16,673 nucleotides of DNA from an uncultured Collinsella sp. (GTDB lineage Bacteria > Actinomycetota > Coriobacteriia > Coriobacteriales > Coriobacteriaceae), in the NCBI GenBank assembly GCA_902469555.1, contig CABRDB010000092.1, forward strand, positions 1 through 16,673, given 5' to 3'. A model generated the notes under the pieces. That model saw only the letters and a list, made by a program, of their open reading frames with translations. It searched no databases and was not told the origin of the DNA. This document shows positions 1-6,214 of this stretch, piece by piece; position 1 is the stretch's first letter; each line of letters opens with the position of its first letter. A program made the position numbers and the translations under genes.

Positions 1-593
1 ACGGCCATCGGTTTCAACCGGCGGAGGAGGGCTTCGTCGGCCATGCGGCGCGTCGTGGCATCGAGCGGCGTGTGGAACGTGACGAGGTCGCAGTGCCGCG
101 CCACCTCCTCCAACGGGACGAAGTCGCCGCCGCCTTCGCGTGCGGCACGCGGCGGATCGCAGGTCAGCACGCGGAATCCCCACGATGCGGCGTACCGGCG
201 TACCAGCTCCCCGACGTGTCCCGCGCCGACCACTCCCAGCGTCTTTTCGGCCGGATGCCACCCGTCGCGCTGCGAGAGGTGATGCAGTACGGCTGCGATC
301 CATTGCAACACGCCGCGGGCGTTGCAGCCTGCGGCCGTTGCTACGCCGATCTGCCGGCGCCGGCAGTAGTCGAGGTCGATATGGTCGAATCCGATGGTCG
401 CCGTGGCGATGAACCGCACCCGCGAACCGTCGAGCAGCGCCGCGTCGCAGCGCGTGCGGGTGCGGACGATCAGCGCGTCGGCGTCGCGCACGTCGCGCGC
501 CGCTATCTCCCTGCCCGGAAGATAGCGTATCTCGGCGTAGGGTTCGAGGACCCCTTCGAGAAACGGGATGGCGTTATCGATGACGATTTTCAC
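1..593 (-). CDS. pdxB: 4-phosphoerythronate dehydrogenase, N-terminal part (runs off window)
   Basis: This is the N-terminal 197 codons of a D-2-hydroxyacid dehydrogenase; the rest lies beyond the left edge. It begins at a GTG at 593 and reads VKIVIDNAIPF, the opening typical of PdxB, with an in-frame TGA two codons upstream that fixes the start region. A Rossmann fingerprint GAGHVG is at residues 123-128, and the acidic residue D146 fits NAD binding. PdxB oxidises 4-phospho-D-erythronate in the DXP-independent pyridoxal-phosphate pathway in the cytoplasm. The short catalytic N-terminal half with NARGVLQW near residue 91 also fits PdxB better than SerA. The substrate-binding Arg/Glu/His of the C-terminal part cannot be seen. 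It is divergent from the agmatinase gene. Another 2-hydroxyacid dehydrogenase remains possible. Confidence 0.8.
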   Translation of the reverse strand, partial: MKIVIDNAIPFLEGVLEPYAEIRYLPGREIAARDVRDADALIVRTRTRCDAALLDGSRVRFIATATIGFDHIDLDYCRRRQIGVATAAGCNARGVLQWIAAVLHHLSQRDGWHPAEKTLGVVGAGHVGELVRRYAASWGFRVLTCDPPRAAREGGGDFVPLEEVARHCDLVTFHTPLDATTRRMADEALLRRLKPMA

Positions 594-617
594 TTTTCAC
601 TATATGTATAATCGGGA

Positions 618-625
618 CAAAGGTA
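618..625 (-). promoter_or_regulatory. Bacteroidetes -7 box for pdxB
   Basis: The minus strand reads TACCTTTG, matching the Bacteroidetes -7 consensus TAnnTTTG. It lies 24 nt before the pdxB GTG, so the leader would be under 20 nt. No clear -33 TTTG is seen at the expected 19-21 nt spacing, so this is a half-supported promoter. Confidence 0.5.
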
Positions 626-645
626 GGAAAATTTGAAAGGTTTCC

Positions 646-801
646 TATCTTTGACTCCGCCTTGGATACTTCGTCTCGGCATAATCAAGCTGGCGCTTGC
701 TTCTGCGCTCGACTTTTCGTACTTTGGCTGACGCCTTAGATACTTCGTCTCGGCATAATCAAGCTGACGCTTGCTTCTGCGCTCGACTTTTCGTATCTTT
801 G
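646..801 (+). repeat. Tandem 74-bp intergenic repeat carrying promoter-like boxes
   Basis: Two near-identical 74-bp units lie at 646-719 and 720-793, and an eroded third begins at 794. Each unit starts with a TATCTTTG or TACTTTG box. It continues with GATACTTCGTCTCGGC, a CAAGC-TGRC-GCTTG mini-hairpin and GCGCTCGACTTTTCGTA. The units differ at only a few positions. No protein is encoded. From memory, related sequences ending in CTTTTCGTATCTTTG are frequent upstream of Bacteroidales genes, but this was not checked. The repeat fills most of the pdxB-agmatinase gap (594-896), which otherwise shows nothing. Confidence 0.85.
771..801 (+). promoter_or_regulatory. Bacteroidetes-type promoter for the agmatinase-nhaA operon
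   Basis: TTG at 771-773 is followed after 20 nt by TATCTTTG at 794-801. This fits the Bacteroidetes sigma-ABfr pattern of -33 TTTG/TTG and -7 TAnnTTTG. Transcription would begin near 807, giving a leader of about 90 nt. The preceding repeat unit carries a one-base-shorter TACTTTG box, so this one is probably the active copy. Confidence 0.6.
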
Positions 802-896
802 CGGAGATACGTCGCAAACACCCTGCCGGTTCGCGGAGCCTGCGGATGTCCCGCTGCGGTGCGCTGGTACCTCCGGATGCGATATGACGATTTGAT

Positions 897-1973
897 ATGA
901 ATACACTCGATACATTCGACCCCAATGGGGTAGGGCTCGACAACGGGGCCTATTTCGGCCTGCCGTTCACGCCCGACGAGGCAAGGCTGGTGCTGATTTC
1001 GGCGCCGTGGGACGTTACGGTTTCCTACGGTACGGGGACGTCGGAGGCGCCCGACGCCATTATCGAAGCCTCGATGCAGCTCGACCTCTACGACGCCCTG
1101 TCGCCCGGCGCGTGGCGGCGCGGCATCGCCACGGCCGACATCGACTACTCGCTGTTGGAGACTTCGCAACGGCTGCGCTCGGACGCCGAGCGGGTGATCC
1201 GCCACCTCGAAGAGGGCGGGTCGGTCGCCGACGATGCGGTCTGCCGCAAAATCCGCCGCGTGAACGAAGGATGCGTGCAGATGAACGAAAACATCCGTGC
1301 GCAGGCCCGTGCGTGGCTGGCGCAAGGCAAGCTCGTCGGCCTGGTCGGCGGCGACCATTCGACTCCCTACGGACTGGTGCAGGCGCTCGGCGAGCGGGGC
1401 GAAGGGTTCGGGATTCTGCATATCGACGCCCACTGCGACCTGCGCAGGGCCTACGAAGGGTTCGAATACTCCCATGCGTCGATCATGTACAACGTGCTGC
1501 GCGACGTGCCGCAGGCGGAGCGGATCGTCGAGGTCGGCGTGCGCGATTATTGCGACGCCGAGGCGGAACTGGCACGCTCTTCGGAACGCATCCGCATGTT
1601 CGACGACACGCAGCTCTCCGCGGCAGCCTTCGAAGGCGAAACATGGGGTGCGACCTGCCGCCGCATCGTGGCCGAACTGCCCGAACGGGTCTATGTCAGC
1701 TTCGACATCGACGGCCTGTCGGTCGAATACTGCCCCCATACCGGTACGCCCGTCGCAGGCGGGCTGACCTTCAACCAGGCCGTCTACCTGCTGCACGAGA
1801 CGGTGCGTTCGGGGCGCCGGATCATCGGTTTCGACGTGGTGGAGGTCGTTCCCCGTCCCGGGAGTTCGATCGACGCCTCGACGGGAGCGCGCATCCTCTA
1901 CAAACTTTGCGGACTGACCCTTGTCTCGAACGGCTGTCGTTGCGGCGAGGCGGATGAACAATCGATAATTTAA
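897..1973 (+). CDS. Agmatinase/arginase-family ureohydrolase
   Basis: This is a 358-residue member of the ureohydrolase family, probably agmatinase-like (agmatine to putrescine and urea) or formimidoylglutamase-like. The two-Mn site is intact: GGDHS at residues 151-155 (H154), IDAHCD at 176-181 (D177, H179, D181) and SFDID at 268-272 (D270, D272). E316 in FDVVEV is the usual late glutamate. The third motif is unusual: after SFDID it reads GLSVEYCPHTGTP, where many agmatinases have a DP pair and an APGTGTP loop. It is about 50 residues longer than typical SpeB, with extra sequence at the N-terminus. It is the first gene of a tight set with nhaA 12 nt downstream. The Shine-Dalgarno site is weak, as usual in Bacteroidetes. 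The exact substrate cannot be read from the sequence. Confidence 0.85.
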   Translation: MNTLDTFDPNGVGLDNGAYFGLPFTPDEARLVLISAPWDVTVSYGTGTSEAPDAIIEASMQLDLYDALSPGAWRRGIATADIDYSLLETSQRLRSDAERVIRHLEEGGSVADDAVCRKIRRVNEGCVQMNENIRAQARAWLAQGKLVGLVGGDHSTPYGLVQALGERGEGFGILHIDAHCDLRRAYEGFEYSHASIMYNVLRDVPQAERIVEVGVRDYCDAEAELARSSERIRMFDDTQLSAAAFEGETWGATCRRIVAELPERVYVSFDIDGLSVEYCPHTGTPVAGGLTFNQAVYLLHETVRSGRRIIGFDVVEVVPRPGSSIDASTGARILYKLCGLTLVSNGCRCGEADEQSII

Positions 1974-1985
1974 TTCGACGATCGA

Positions 1986-3383
1986 ATGCGACTTTTTTCA
2001 CTATACGGCTGGGTGCGGGCGCGTTATGAGGCCAAACTGCGCAGATCCAACTTCGTTTCGGCCCCGTGGGCGGGCGGTGTGGTATTGCTCGTTTGTGTCG
2101 TCGTGGCTATGCTGCTGGCCAATCTGCCGTGGACGGCTCACTACTATCATGAATTTCTCGAAACCGGTCTGACCCTCTCGGTTCATTCGCCGAGCGGGTC
2201 GGTCAACTGGATTTTCCCGGAGGGGATGACTGTCGAAAAGTGGATCAATGACGGCCTGATGGTGATCTTCTTCTTCATCGTGGGGCTTGAAATCAAACGT
2301 GAACTCTTATGCGGGCATCTCTCCTCGTTTCGCAGGGCGATTCTTCCGGTGCTGGCCGCGATGGGCGGTATGCTGATGCCCGCGCTGATCTATCTGGCGT
2401 TCAATGCCGGCACTCCGGCGAGTACGGGCTGGGGGATTCCGACTGCGACCGATATCGCTTTCGCGGTGGGAATTCTCTCGATGCTGGGTGACCGGGTTCC
2501 CGTTTCGTTGAAGATTTTCCTTACGGCGTTGGCTGTGGTCGATGATCTGGGGGCGATCCTGGTAATTGCACTTTTCTACGGCGGACAATTGCATTGGGAC
2601 TATCTGGCGGCAGCGTTGTTGGTCATGGCCTTGGTCTATGCGATGAACCGCATGGGCGAGAAGCGGATGATTTTCTATTTCGTTCCGGCCGTAACGGTAT
2701 GGACTCTGTTCTACTATTCGGGCATCCACTCCACGTTGTCGGGGGTGGCCATGGCTTTGCTCGTTCCGATAGAGCCGCGTTTCAGCAAGAGCTATTTCCT
2801 GCATAAGACGAAGTGGTTGAAGATACGGCTCGTCAATGCCAATGCGGATCTGGATGCCGATGGCGTCGAAGACGGTTTTCCCAACGAGGAGCACCGCTTC
2901 TTTCTGCGTCAGTTGAAACGGCTTTCGTCGCAGTCGATCGGAATGAGCTACCGGTTGGAAAATGCGTTGACGCCTTATGTGACGTTTCTTATCATGCCGA
3001 TCTTCGCGCTGGCGAATGCCGGTGTGACAATCCCTTCGATGGAGTATATCGATATTTTTCAGAGTTCGCCCGAAACGGGTGCCTCCGGCATGGGCATCTT
3101 CTTCGGACTGCTTGTCGGCAAGCCGCTGGGAATCTTTCTGGCCAGTTGGGTCGCCGTCAAATCGCGCTTGGCCGTTATGCCGGATGGAGGGACTTGGGGC
3201 ATGTTGCTGGCTGTCGCCTGTCTGGGCGGTATCGGTTTCACGATGTCGCTCTTCGTCGATTCGCTGGCCTTTACCGATCCCGAACTGATCGATCGCGGCA
3301 AGATCGCTATTCTGATGGGATCAATCGCTGCTGCTGCGGCCGGCAGTCTGTTGATTCTCGTATTTTCGAACAAGCAAAAGTGA
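1986..3383 (+). CDS. nhaA: Na+/H+ antiporter NhaA
   Basis: This is a 465-residue integral membrane protein that exchanges Na+ for H+ across the inner membrane for pH and sodium control. The core signatures are present: LEIKREL at residues 101-107, TATDIAFAVG with D156 (E. coli D133), the paired aspartates in VVDDLGAI at D186-D187 (E. coli D163-D164), and the TM10 lysine in GKPLGI near residue 379. Many hydrophobic stretches fit a 12-helix antiporter. It is longer than the E. coli protein (388) because of a charged loop rich in Asp/Glu around residues 285-300. It starts 12 nt after the agmatinase stop and ends 5 nt before the next start, so it is probably co-transcribed. Its codons look more A/T-ending than those of its neighbours. 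Confidence 0.96.
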   Translation: MRLFSLYGWVRARYEAKLRRSNFVSAPWAGGVVLLVCVVVAMLLANLPWTAHYYHEFLETGLTLSVHSPSGSVNWIFPEGMTVEKWINDGLMVIFFFIVGLEIKRELLCGHLSSFRRAILPVLAAMGGMLMPALIYLAFNAGTPASTGWGIPTATDIAFAVGILSMLGDRVPVSLKIFLTALAVVDDLGAILVIALFYGGQLHWDYLAAALLVMALVYAMNRMGEKRMIFYFVPAVTVWTLFYYSGIHSTLSGVAMALLVPIEPRFSKSYFLHKTKWLKIRLVNANADLDADGVEDGFPNEEHRFFLRQLKRLSSQSIGMSYRLENALTPYVTFLIMPIFALANAGVTIPSMEYIDIFQSSPETGASGMGIFFGLLVGKPLGIFLASWVAVKSRLAVMPDGGTWGMLLAVACLGGIGFTMSLFVDSLAFTDPELIDRGKIAILMGSIAAAAAGSLLILVFSNKQK

Positions 3384-3388
3384 ATGTC

Positions 3389-4096
3389 ATGAGAAACATT
3401 GCAGTAATCGTGTTCGGCTGTGTCGCGCTTTGGACCGGCGGTTGTTCCAAAAGCGGCGGCGGGGTGAAATTACACACCGATACCGATTCGGTGGCTTATG
3501 TCATCGGTCTCAACGTGGGTGCCAACCTGCTGAAAATGGATTCGACGCTGAATGCCGCGGCCGTCTGCAAGGGAATCGCGGATTATTTCGCCGGCCGGCA
3601 GTCGATGACCATGGAGGAGGCGCAGACCTTCTACCTGCGTTATGTGAACTATGCCGTGCCCGAGAAGATCCGCGAGCAGGAGCGGCGGTTTCTGGACGAC
3701 GTGACTTCGGGTCAGGGGTTCAAGAGCAGCGAATCGGGCTTGCGGTACGACGTTACGCGCGACGGCGACCTCAAACGGACGATCGCCTCCGACACGGCCC
3801 GCATTGCCGTTCGCATCAAGGCGTTGCGGCGCGACGGCGGGGAGATTTACTCCTCCTACGAGCGTGGCGATACGTTGCGCACGCGCCTTGATTCGCTTCC
3901 CGCGGGGTTGCGCGAGGGGTTGAAGCTGCTGGGCAGCGGCGGTGCCGTGAAATTGTGGGTTCCTGCCGCACTGGCCTACGGTGCCGAGGGCGACCGGACG
4001 TTGGGAGTGGGGGCCAACGAGACGCTCTATTACGAAGCCGAACTGCTCGACGTGCAGGCCGATGCGCCCGCCGGAGGAAAGTCCGGCGGCCGTTAG
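3389..4096 (+). CDS. Degenerate FKBP-type peptidyl-prolyl isomerase-like lipoprotein
   Basis: This 235-residue protein has a lipoprotein signal peptide whose lipobox ends at C19 (LWTGGC), so it is likely exported and lipid-anchored. Residues 31-110 resemble the FKBP_N dimerisation region (DSVAYVIGLNVGANL). Residues 115-222 form an FKBP fold. The active-site pattern is eroded. FDSSY is replaced by a one-residue-shorter YSSY at 154-157, the VIxGW segment reads LPAGL at 170-174 so the key tryptophan is lost, while LAYG (Y197) remains. It may therefore act as a chaperone or peptide-binding protein rather than an efficient isomerase. The start is the ATG at 3389, 5 nt after nhaA; an ATG at 3384 stops after one codon. 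A canonical paralogue follows. Confidence 0.85.
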   Translation: MRNIAVIVFGCVALWTGGCSKSGGGVKLHTDTDSVAYVIGLNVGANLLKMDSTLNAAAVCKGIADYFAGRQSMTMEEAQTFYLRYVNYAVPEKIREQERRFLDDVTSGQGFKSSESGLRYDVTRDGDLKRTIASDTARIAVRIKALRRDGGEIYSSYERGDTLRTRLDSLPAGLREGLKLLGSGGAVKLWVPAALAYGAEGDRTLGVGANETLYYEAELLDVQADAPAGGKSGGR

Positions 4097-4160
4097 GCGG
4101 ATTTTGCGGGAAAAACTGCGATTTGCCGCCGACGGACGCACGAATATCGATTAATTTGTA

Positions 4161-4168
4161 TATCTTTG
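4161..4168 (+). promoter_or_regulatory. Bacteroidetes -7 box ahead of the second FKBP gene
   Basis: TATCTTTG matches TAnnTTTG. With a start site near 4174, the ATG at 4213 gets a leader of about 39 nt, while an in-frame ATG at 4183 would lie almost on the transcript end. This supports the 4213 start. No good -33 element is seen at the right distance. Confidence 0.5.
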
Positions 4169-4212
4169 TATGCTTGTGCACTATGAAACTTTATAAAAAC
4201 TTTGATACGCAA

Positions 4213-5247
4213 ATGAAAAAACTGTTATCGGTTGCGGCGCTCGCGGGTGCCGTGTTGCTCTGCTCCTGCGGCGGCAACAAGACGTTGAAAATGGGCAGTC
4301 TGTCGAAATTCGACTCGCTGTCGTATGCATTGGGAGCCAATATCGGCTACGGAATGCAGTACGAGATGAGCGACATCCCCTTCAATTTCGAGGAGGTGAA
4401 CAAGGGCATCAAGGAGGGCGCGCTCGACAAGTCGAAGCAGAAGCACGAGGATGCCATCGACATCCTGCGCGATTACTTCATGAACAAGCGCGGCGCACGC
4501 GCCTTCGCCATCCAGCAGAAGAAGGCGATGCAGGCTGCTGTCGCCGCCGATTCGACGGGTATGCTGAAAGACACGCTTCCCGCTGCGGAGCCGATGTTCC
4601 TCACGCCGGGCGAGTGCGACTCGGTGTCGTACGCTTTCGGTAACGACATCGGTAACAATATCAAGTCGAGCGACATCCCCGTACAGATCGTATGGATCAC
4701 CGAGGCGATGGCCAACGTGCGCGACAGTGTCGCCAAGATGGACGAGATGATCGTGCAGGGCTATCTGCAAAACTACTTCATGGTCGTCCGTCCGCGCGAG
4801 AACGCCGAGGCGTCGGCGAAGTGGCTGGAAGGTATCGCCAAGAAGTCGGGTGTCGAGAAGACCGAATCGGGCCTGCTCTACAAGATCGAGCGTCCGGGCG
4901 ACGCCGACACGATCGCCGTCGACGACCGCGACGTGGTCGTGGTGAATTACGAGGGCAAGAACCGCAAGGGCAAGGTCTTCGACTCGTCGTACGAGCGCAA
5001 CGAACCGGCCGAGTTCCCGCTCAACCGCGTCATCAAGGGTTGGACCGAAGGCATGAAGCTCGTCGGCAAGGGCGGTAAGATCACGTTGTGGATTCCGGCG
5101 GAGCTGGCCTACGGCGAGCGCGGCGCGGGCCGCGACATCGGGGCCAACGAAGCGCTCGAATTCAGCGTGGAGGTGGTCGACGTGAAACCTTACGTGGAAC
5201 CCGCTCCGGCCGACAGCACGAAGGTGGCCGAGCCGGCGAAGAAGTAA
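4213..5247 (+). CDS. FKBP-type peptidyl-prolyl cis-trans isomerase lipoprotein
   Basis: This is a 344-residue exported lipoprotein. MKKLLSVAALAGAVLLCSC gives a signal peptide with the lipid cysteine at C19 or C17. Two similar N-terminal segments (FDSLSYALGANIG at 33-45 and CDSVSYAFGNDIG at 135-147) suggest a duplicated FKBP_N-like dimerisation unit. The FKBP domain occupies about 215-325. It keeps the classic pocket residues: Y246, F256-D257 in FDSSY, V273-I274 and W277 in VIKGW, and Y300 in LAYG. It should isomerise Xaa-Pro bonds in the periplasm or at the outer membrane. The C-terminus is a Pro/Ala/Lys tail. The start at 4213 is preferred over an in-frame ATG at 4183 because it gives a clean signal peptide. 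A strong terminator follows. Confidence 0.93.
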   Translation: MKKLLSVAALAGAVLLCSCGGNKTLKMGSLSKFDSLSYALGANIGYGMQYEMSDIPFNFEEVNKGIKEGALDKSKQKHEDAIDILRDYFMNKRGARAFAIQQKKAMQAAVAADSTGMLKDTLPAAEPMFLTPGECDSVSYAFGNDIGNNIKSSDIPVQIVWITEAMANVRDSVAKMDEMIVQGYLQNYFMVVRPRENAEASAKWLEGIAKKSGVEKTESGLLYKIERPGDADTIAVDDRDVVVVNYEGKNRKGKVFDSSYERNEPAEFPLNRVIKGWTEGMKLVGKGGKITLWIPAELAYGERGAGRDIGANEALEFSVEVVDVKPYVEPAPADSTKVAEPAKK

Positions 5248-5270
5248 TCGCCGTCGGCGTGTCATACGGG

Positions 5271-5299
5271 AAAAGTGTCTCTTCGGGAGACACTTTTTT
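5271..5299 (+). terminator. Rho-independent terminator after the FKBP gene
   Basis: An 11-bp perfect stem (5271-5281 with 5287-5297) encloses a TTCGG loop and is followed by a T run to 5299. The stem is A-rich on its 5' side and T-rich on its 3' side, so it may work in both directions. Confidence 0.9.
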
Positions 5300-5334
5300 C
5301 GATCATTGTTTTCAACCGATTTATTGATGATATT

Positions 5335-5931
5335 ATGGAATTCGAAGGAGTCGTATATAAGATCATGCCCGTGACGCGGGGTACTTCCGCGCGGGGCGAA
5401 TGGCAGCGTCAGGACGTTGTCTTCGACTACAACGACGGCGGGCAGTTCTCCCGCAAAATCTGTGTGACGTTTTTCAACAAGGAGAGCGACGTGGCCAAAC
5501 TGCGCGAAGGAGAGACCTTCCTCGTGTCGGTCAACATCGAGTCGCGCGAATACAACGGCCGCTGGTACACCGACATCCGCGCCTGGCGCGTGCAGCCCAA
5601 GCAGCAGCAACCGCCGGTTCCGATGACCGATGCACCGCTGCCGTCGGACATTCCCGCCGAAGGCGGTTCGTTCGGAGGAGGTGCCGCCGCCGAGGTGGAC
5701 GACGCGCAGCTCCTGCGCACGTTCGTGGCGCGCGTGGTGCTGGGCGGCCCCGACGATGACGACGGCCTGCGCGTGGCGTTCACGTTTGACGATTCTGCCG
5801 GCTTGGGCGATAATCCGTCGCTGCCTGGCGCTATAGGTCCAGGTGGCGAGGTGTTCGACCGAATGAACGCCAGCTCCACCATAAGTAACAGGCAGGTAGA
5901 TATTCGTATCTACCTGCCTTTTTATTTCTAG
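5335..5931 (+). CDS. DUF3127 protein fused in frame to a foreign tail (198 aa)
   Basis: Residues 1-88 (MEFEGVVYKI, GTSARGEWQRQDVVF, YNGRWYTDIRAWRVQP) match the DUF3127 family, small Bacteroidetes proteins with an OB-like, single-strand-DNA-binding look. Residues 89-123 are the usual flexible Gln/Pro/Gly-rich linker ending EVDD. Family members normally end within a few residues of this point with an acidic DDLPF-like tail, as in SSB proteins. Here the frame instead continues with AQLLRTFVARVVLGG and 60 further residues of unrelated sequence to a TAG at 5931. The native protein probably ended just after residue 123, and the extra 75 residues come from another genome. The start is the ATG at 5335, after the terminator; no clear Shine-Dalgarno is seen. 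Confidence 0.75.
   Translation: MEFEGVVYKIMPVTRGTSARGEWQRQDVVFDYNDGGQFSRKICVTFFNKESDVAKLREGETFLVSVNIESREYNGRWYTDIRAWRVQPKQQQPPVPMTDAPLPSDIPAEGGSFGGGAAAEVDDAQLLRTFVARVVLGGPDDDDGLRVAFTFDDSAGLGDNPSLPGAIGPGGEVFDRMNASSTISNRQVDIRIYLPFYF
5698..5704. other. Probable junction between Bacteroidales and Coriobacteriia sequence
   Basis: The DUF3127 frame keeps family character up to the GAC-GAC codons at 5698-5703, then changes completely. Upstream are Bacteroidetes promoters and genes. Downstream are strong Shine-Dalgarno sites and an actinobacterial gene order. The short GACGAC repeat could have served as microhomology or as an assembly overlap. The exact base is uncertain by some tens of bases. Confidence 0.7.
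5704..5931 (+). pseudogene. Fragment resembling the C-terminus of a serine recombinase
   Basis: The translated stretch LLRTFVARVVLGG followed by Asp-rich residues and LRVAFTFDD resembles the end of large serine recombinases, where a helix leads into a basic or acidic beta pair. No catalytic or zinc-ribbon part is present, so it would be a 3' remnant. It lies just before a strong terminator at 5890-5924. The last 40 residues (from about DNPSLPG) look non-conserved. This assignment is from pattern memory only and is weak. Confidence 0.35.
5890..5924 (+). terminator. Strong Rho-independent terminator
   Basis: A 13-bp perfect stem (5890-5902 with 5907-5919) carries a TTCG tetraloop and is followed by TTTTT and a further T-rich stretch. 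It overlaps the end of the open frame that stops at 5931. It is one of the clearest hairpins in the window. Confidence 0.9.
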
Positions 5932-5936
5932 TCCGT

Positions 5937-6072
5937 ACCGCGGAGAATCGAACTCTGTGCAGGGCGCGGGCGTAAAGAAAACGCGTAAGCGTTTTTAGCC
6001 CGCGGGCGAGGACGCCGGCAGGCGGCCGAAGCCGGCGCGGATTTGCGAAGCAAATACGCGGATTCTCCGCGC
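5937..6072. repeat. REP-like structured element with inverted ends
   Basis: An 11-bp inverted repeat, CGCGGAGAATC at 5939-5949 and its complement at 6061-6071, bounds about 110 bp of nested hairpins. Inside are GCGGGC/GCCCGC (5966-5971 with 5998-6003) enclosing AAAACGC-GTAA-GCGTTTT (5978-5995), a GCCGGC pair (6014-6019 with 6031-6036), and ATTTGC-GAA-GCAAAT (6041-6055). No open frame of interest is present. The whole looks like a REP, MITE or other short dispersed element. The 5' end recurs at 6151-6200. Confidence 0.7.
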
Positions 6073-6150
6073 AAACTATCAGCTCAATATGGATGCGATG
6101 TTTATCGAATCTCAGCCGGCCATGCGCCGCATCAACGGATCCCCTCCCGC

Positions 6151-6200
6151 ACCGCGTAGAATCGAACTCTGTGCAGGGCGCGGACGTAAAGAAAACGTCG
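6151..6200. repeat. Truncated second copy of the REP-like element
   Basis: Bases 6151-6200 repeat the first 48 or so bases of the element at 5937 with only two substitutions, a small change at the end, and then loss of similarity. The right inverted end and inner hairpins are missing. A local stem GACG/CGTC (6183-6186 with 6196-6199) is kept, with an A-T pair where the first copy has G-C (5970 with 5984). Confidence 0.75.
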
Positions 6201-6214
6201 CGGCAGCGCAGGGT

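Noticed and set aside
590..943. Minus-strand frame of 117 codons through the 74-bp repeats
   Set aside because: It is non-coding repeat translated by chance and overlaps both the pdxB and agmatinase starts.
759..1961. 400-codon minus-strand open frame opposite the agmatinase gene
   Set aside because: It covers the exact gene with metal-binding motifs on the plus strand and has no family features.
4225..5610. 461-codon minus-strand open frame opposite the FKBP and DUF3127 genes
   Set aside because: It crosses a terminator and two well-supported genes, and the protein is a low-complexity His/Arg/Leu-rich shadow.
5937..6072. tRNA gene on the minus strand, suggested by a T-arm-like TTCGATT
   Set aside because: No D-arm, anticodon arm or proper acceptor geometry; the inner hairpins do not fit a cloverleaf.
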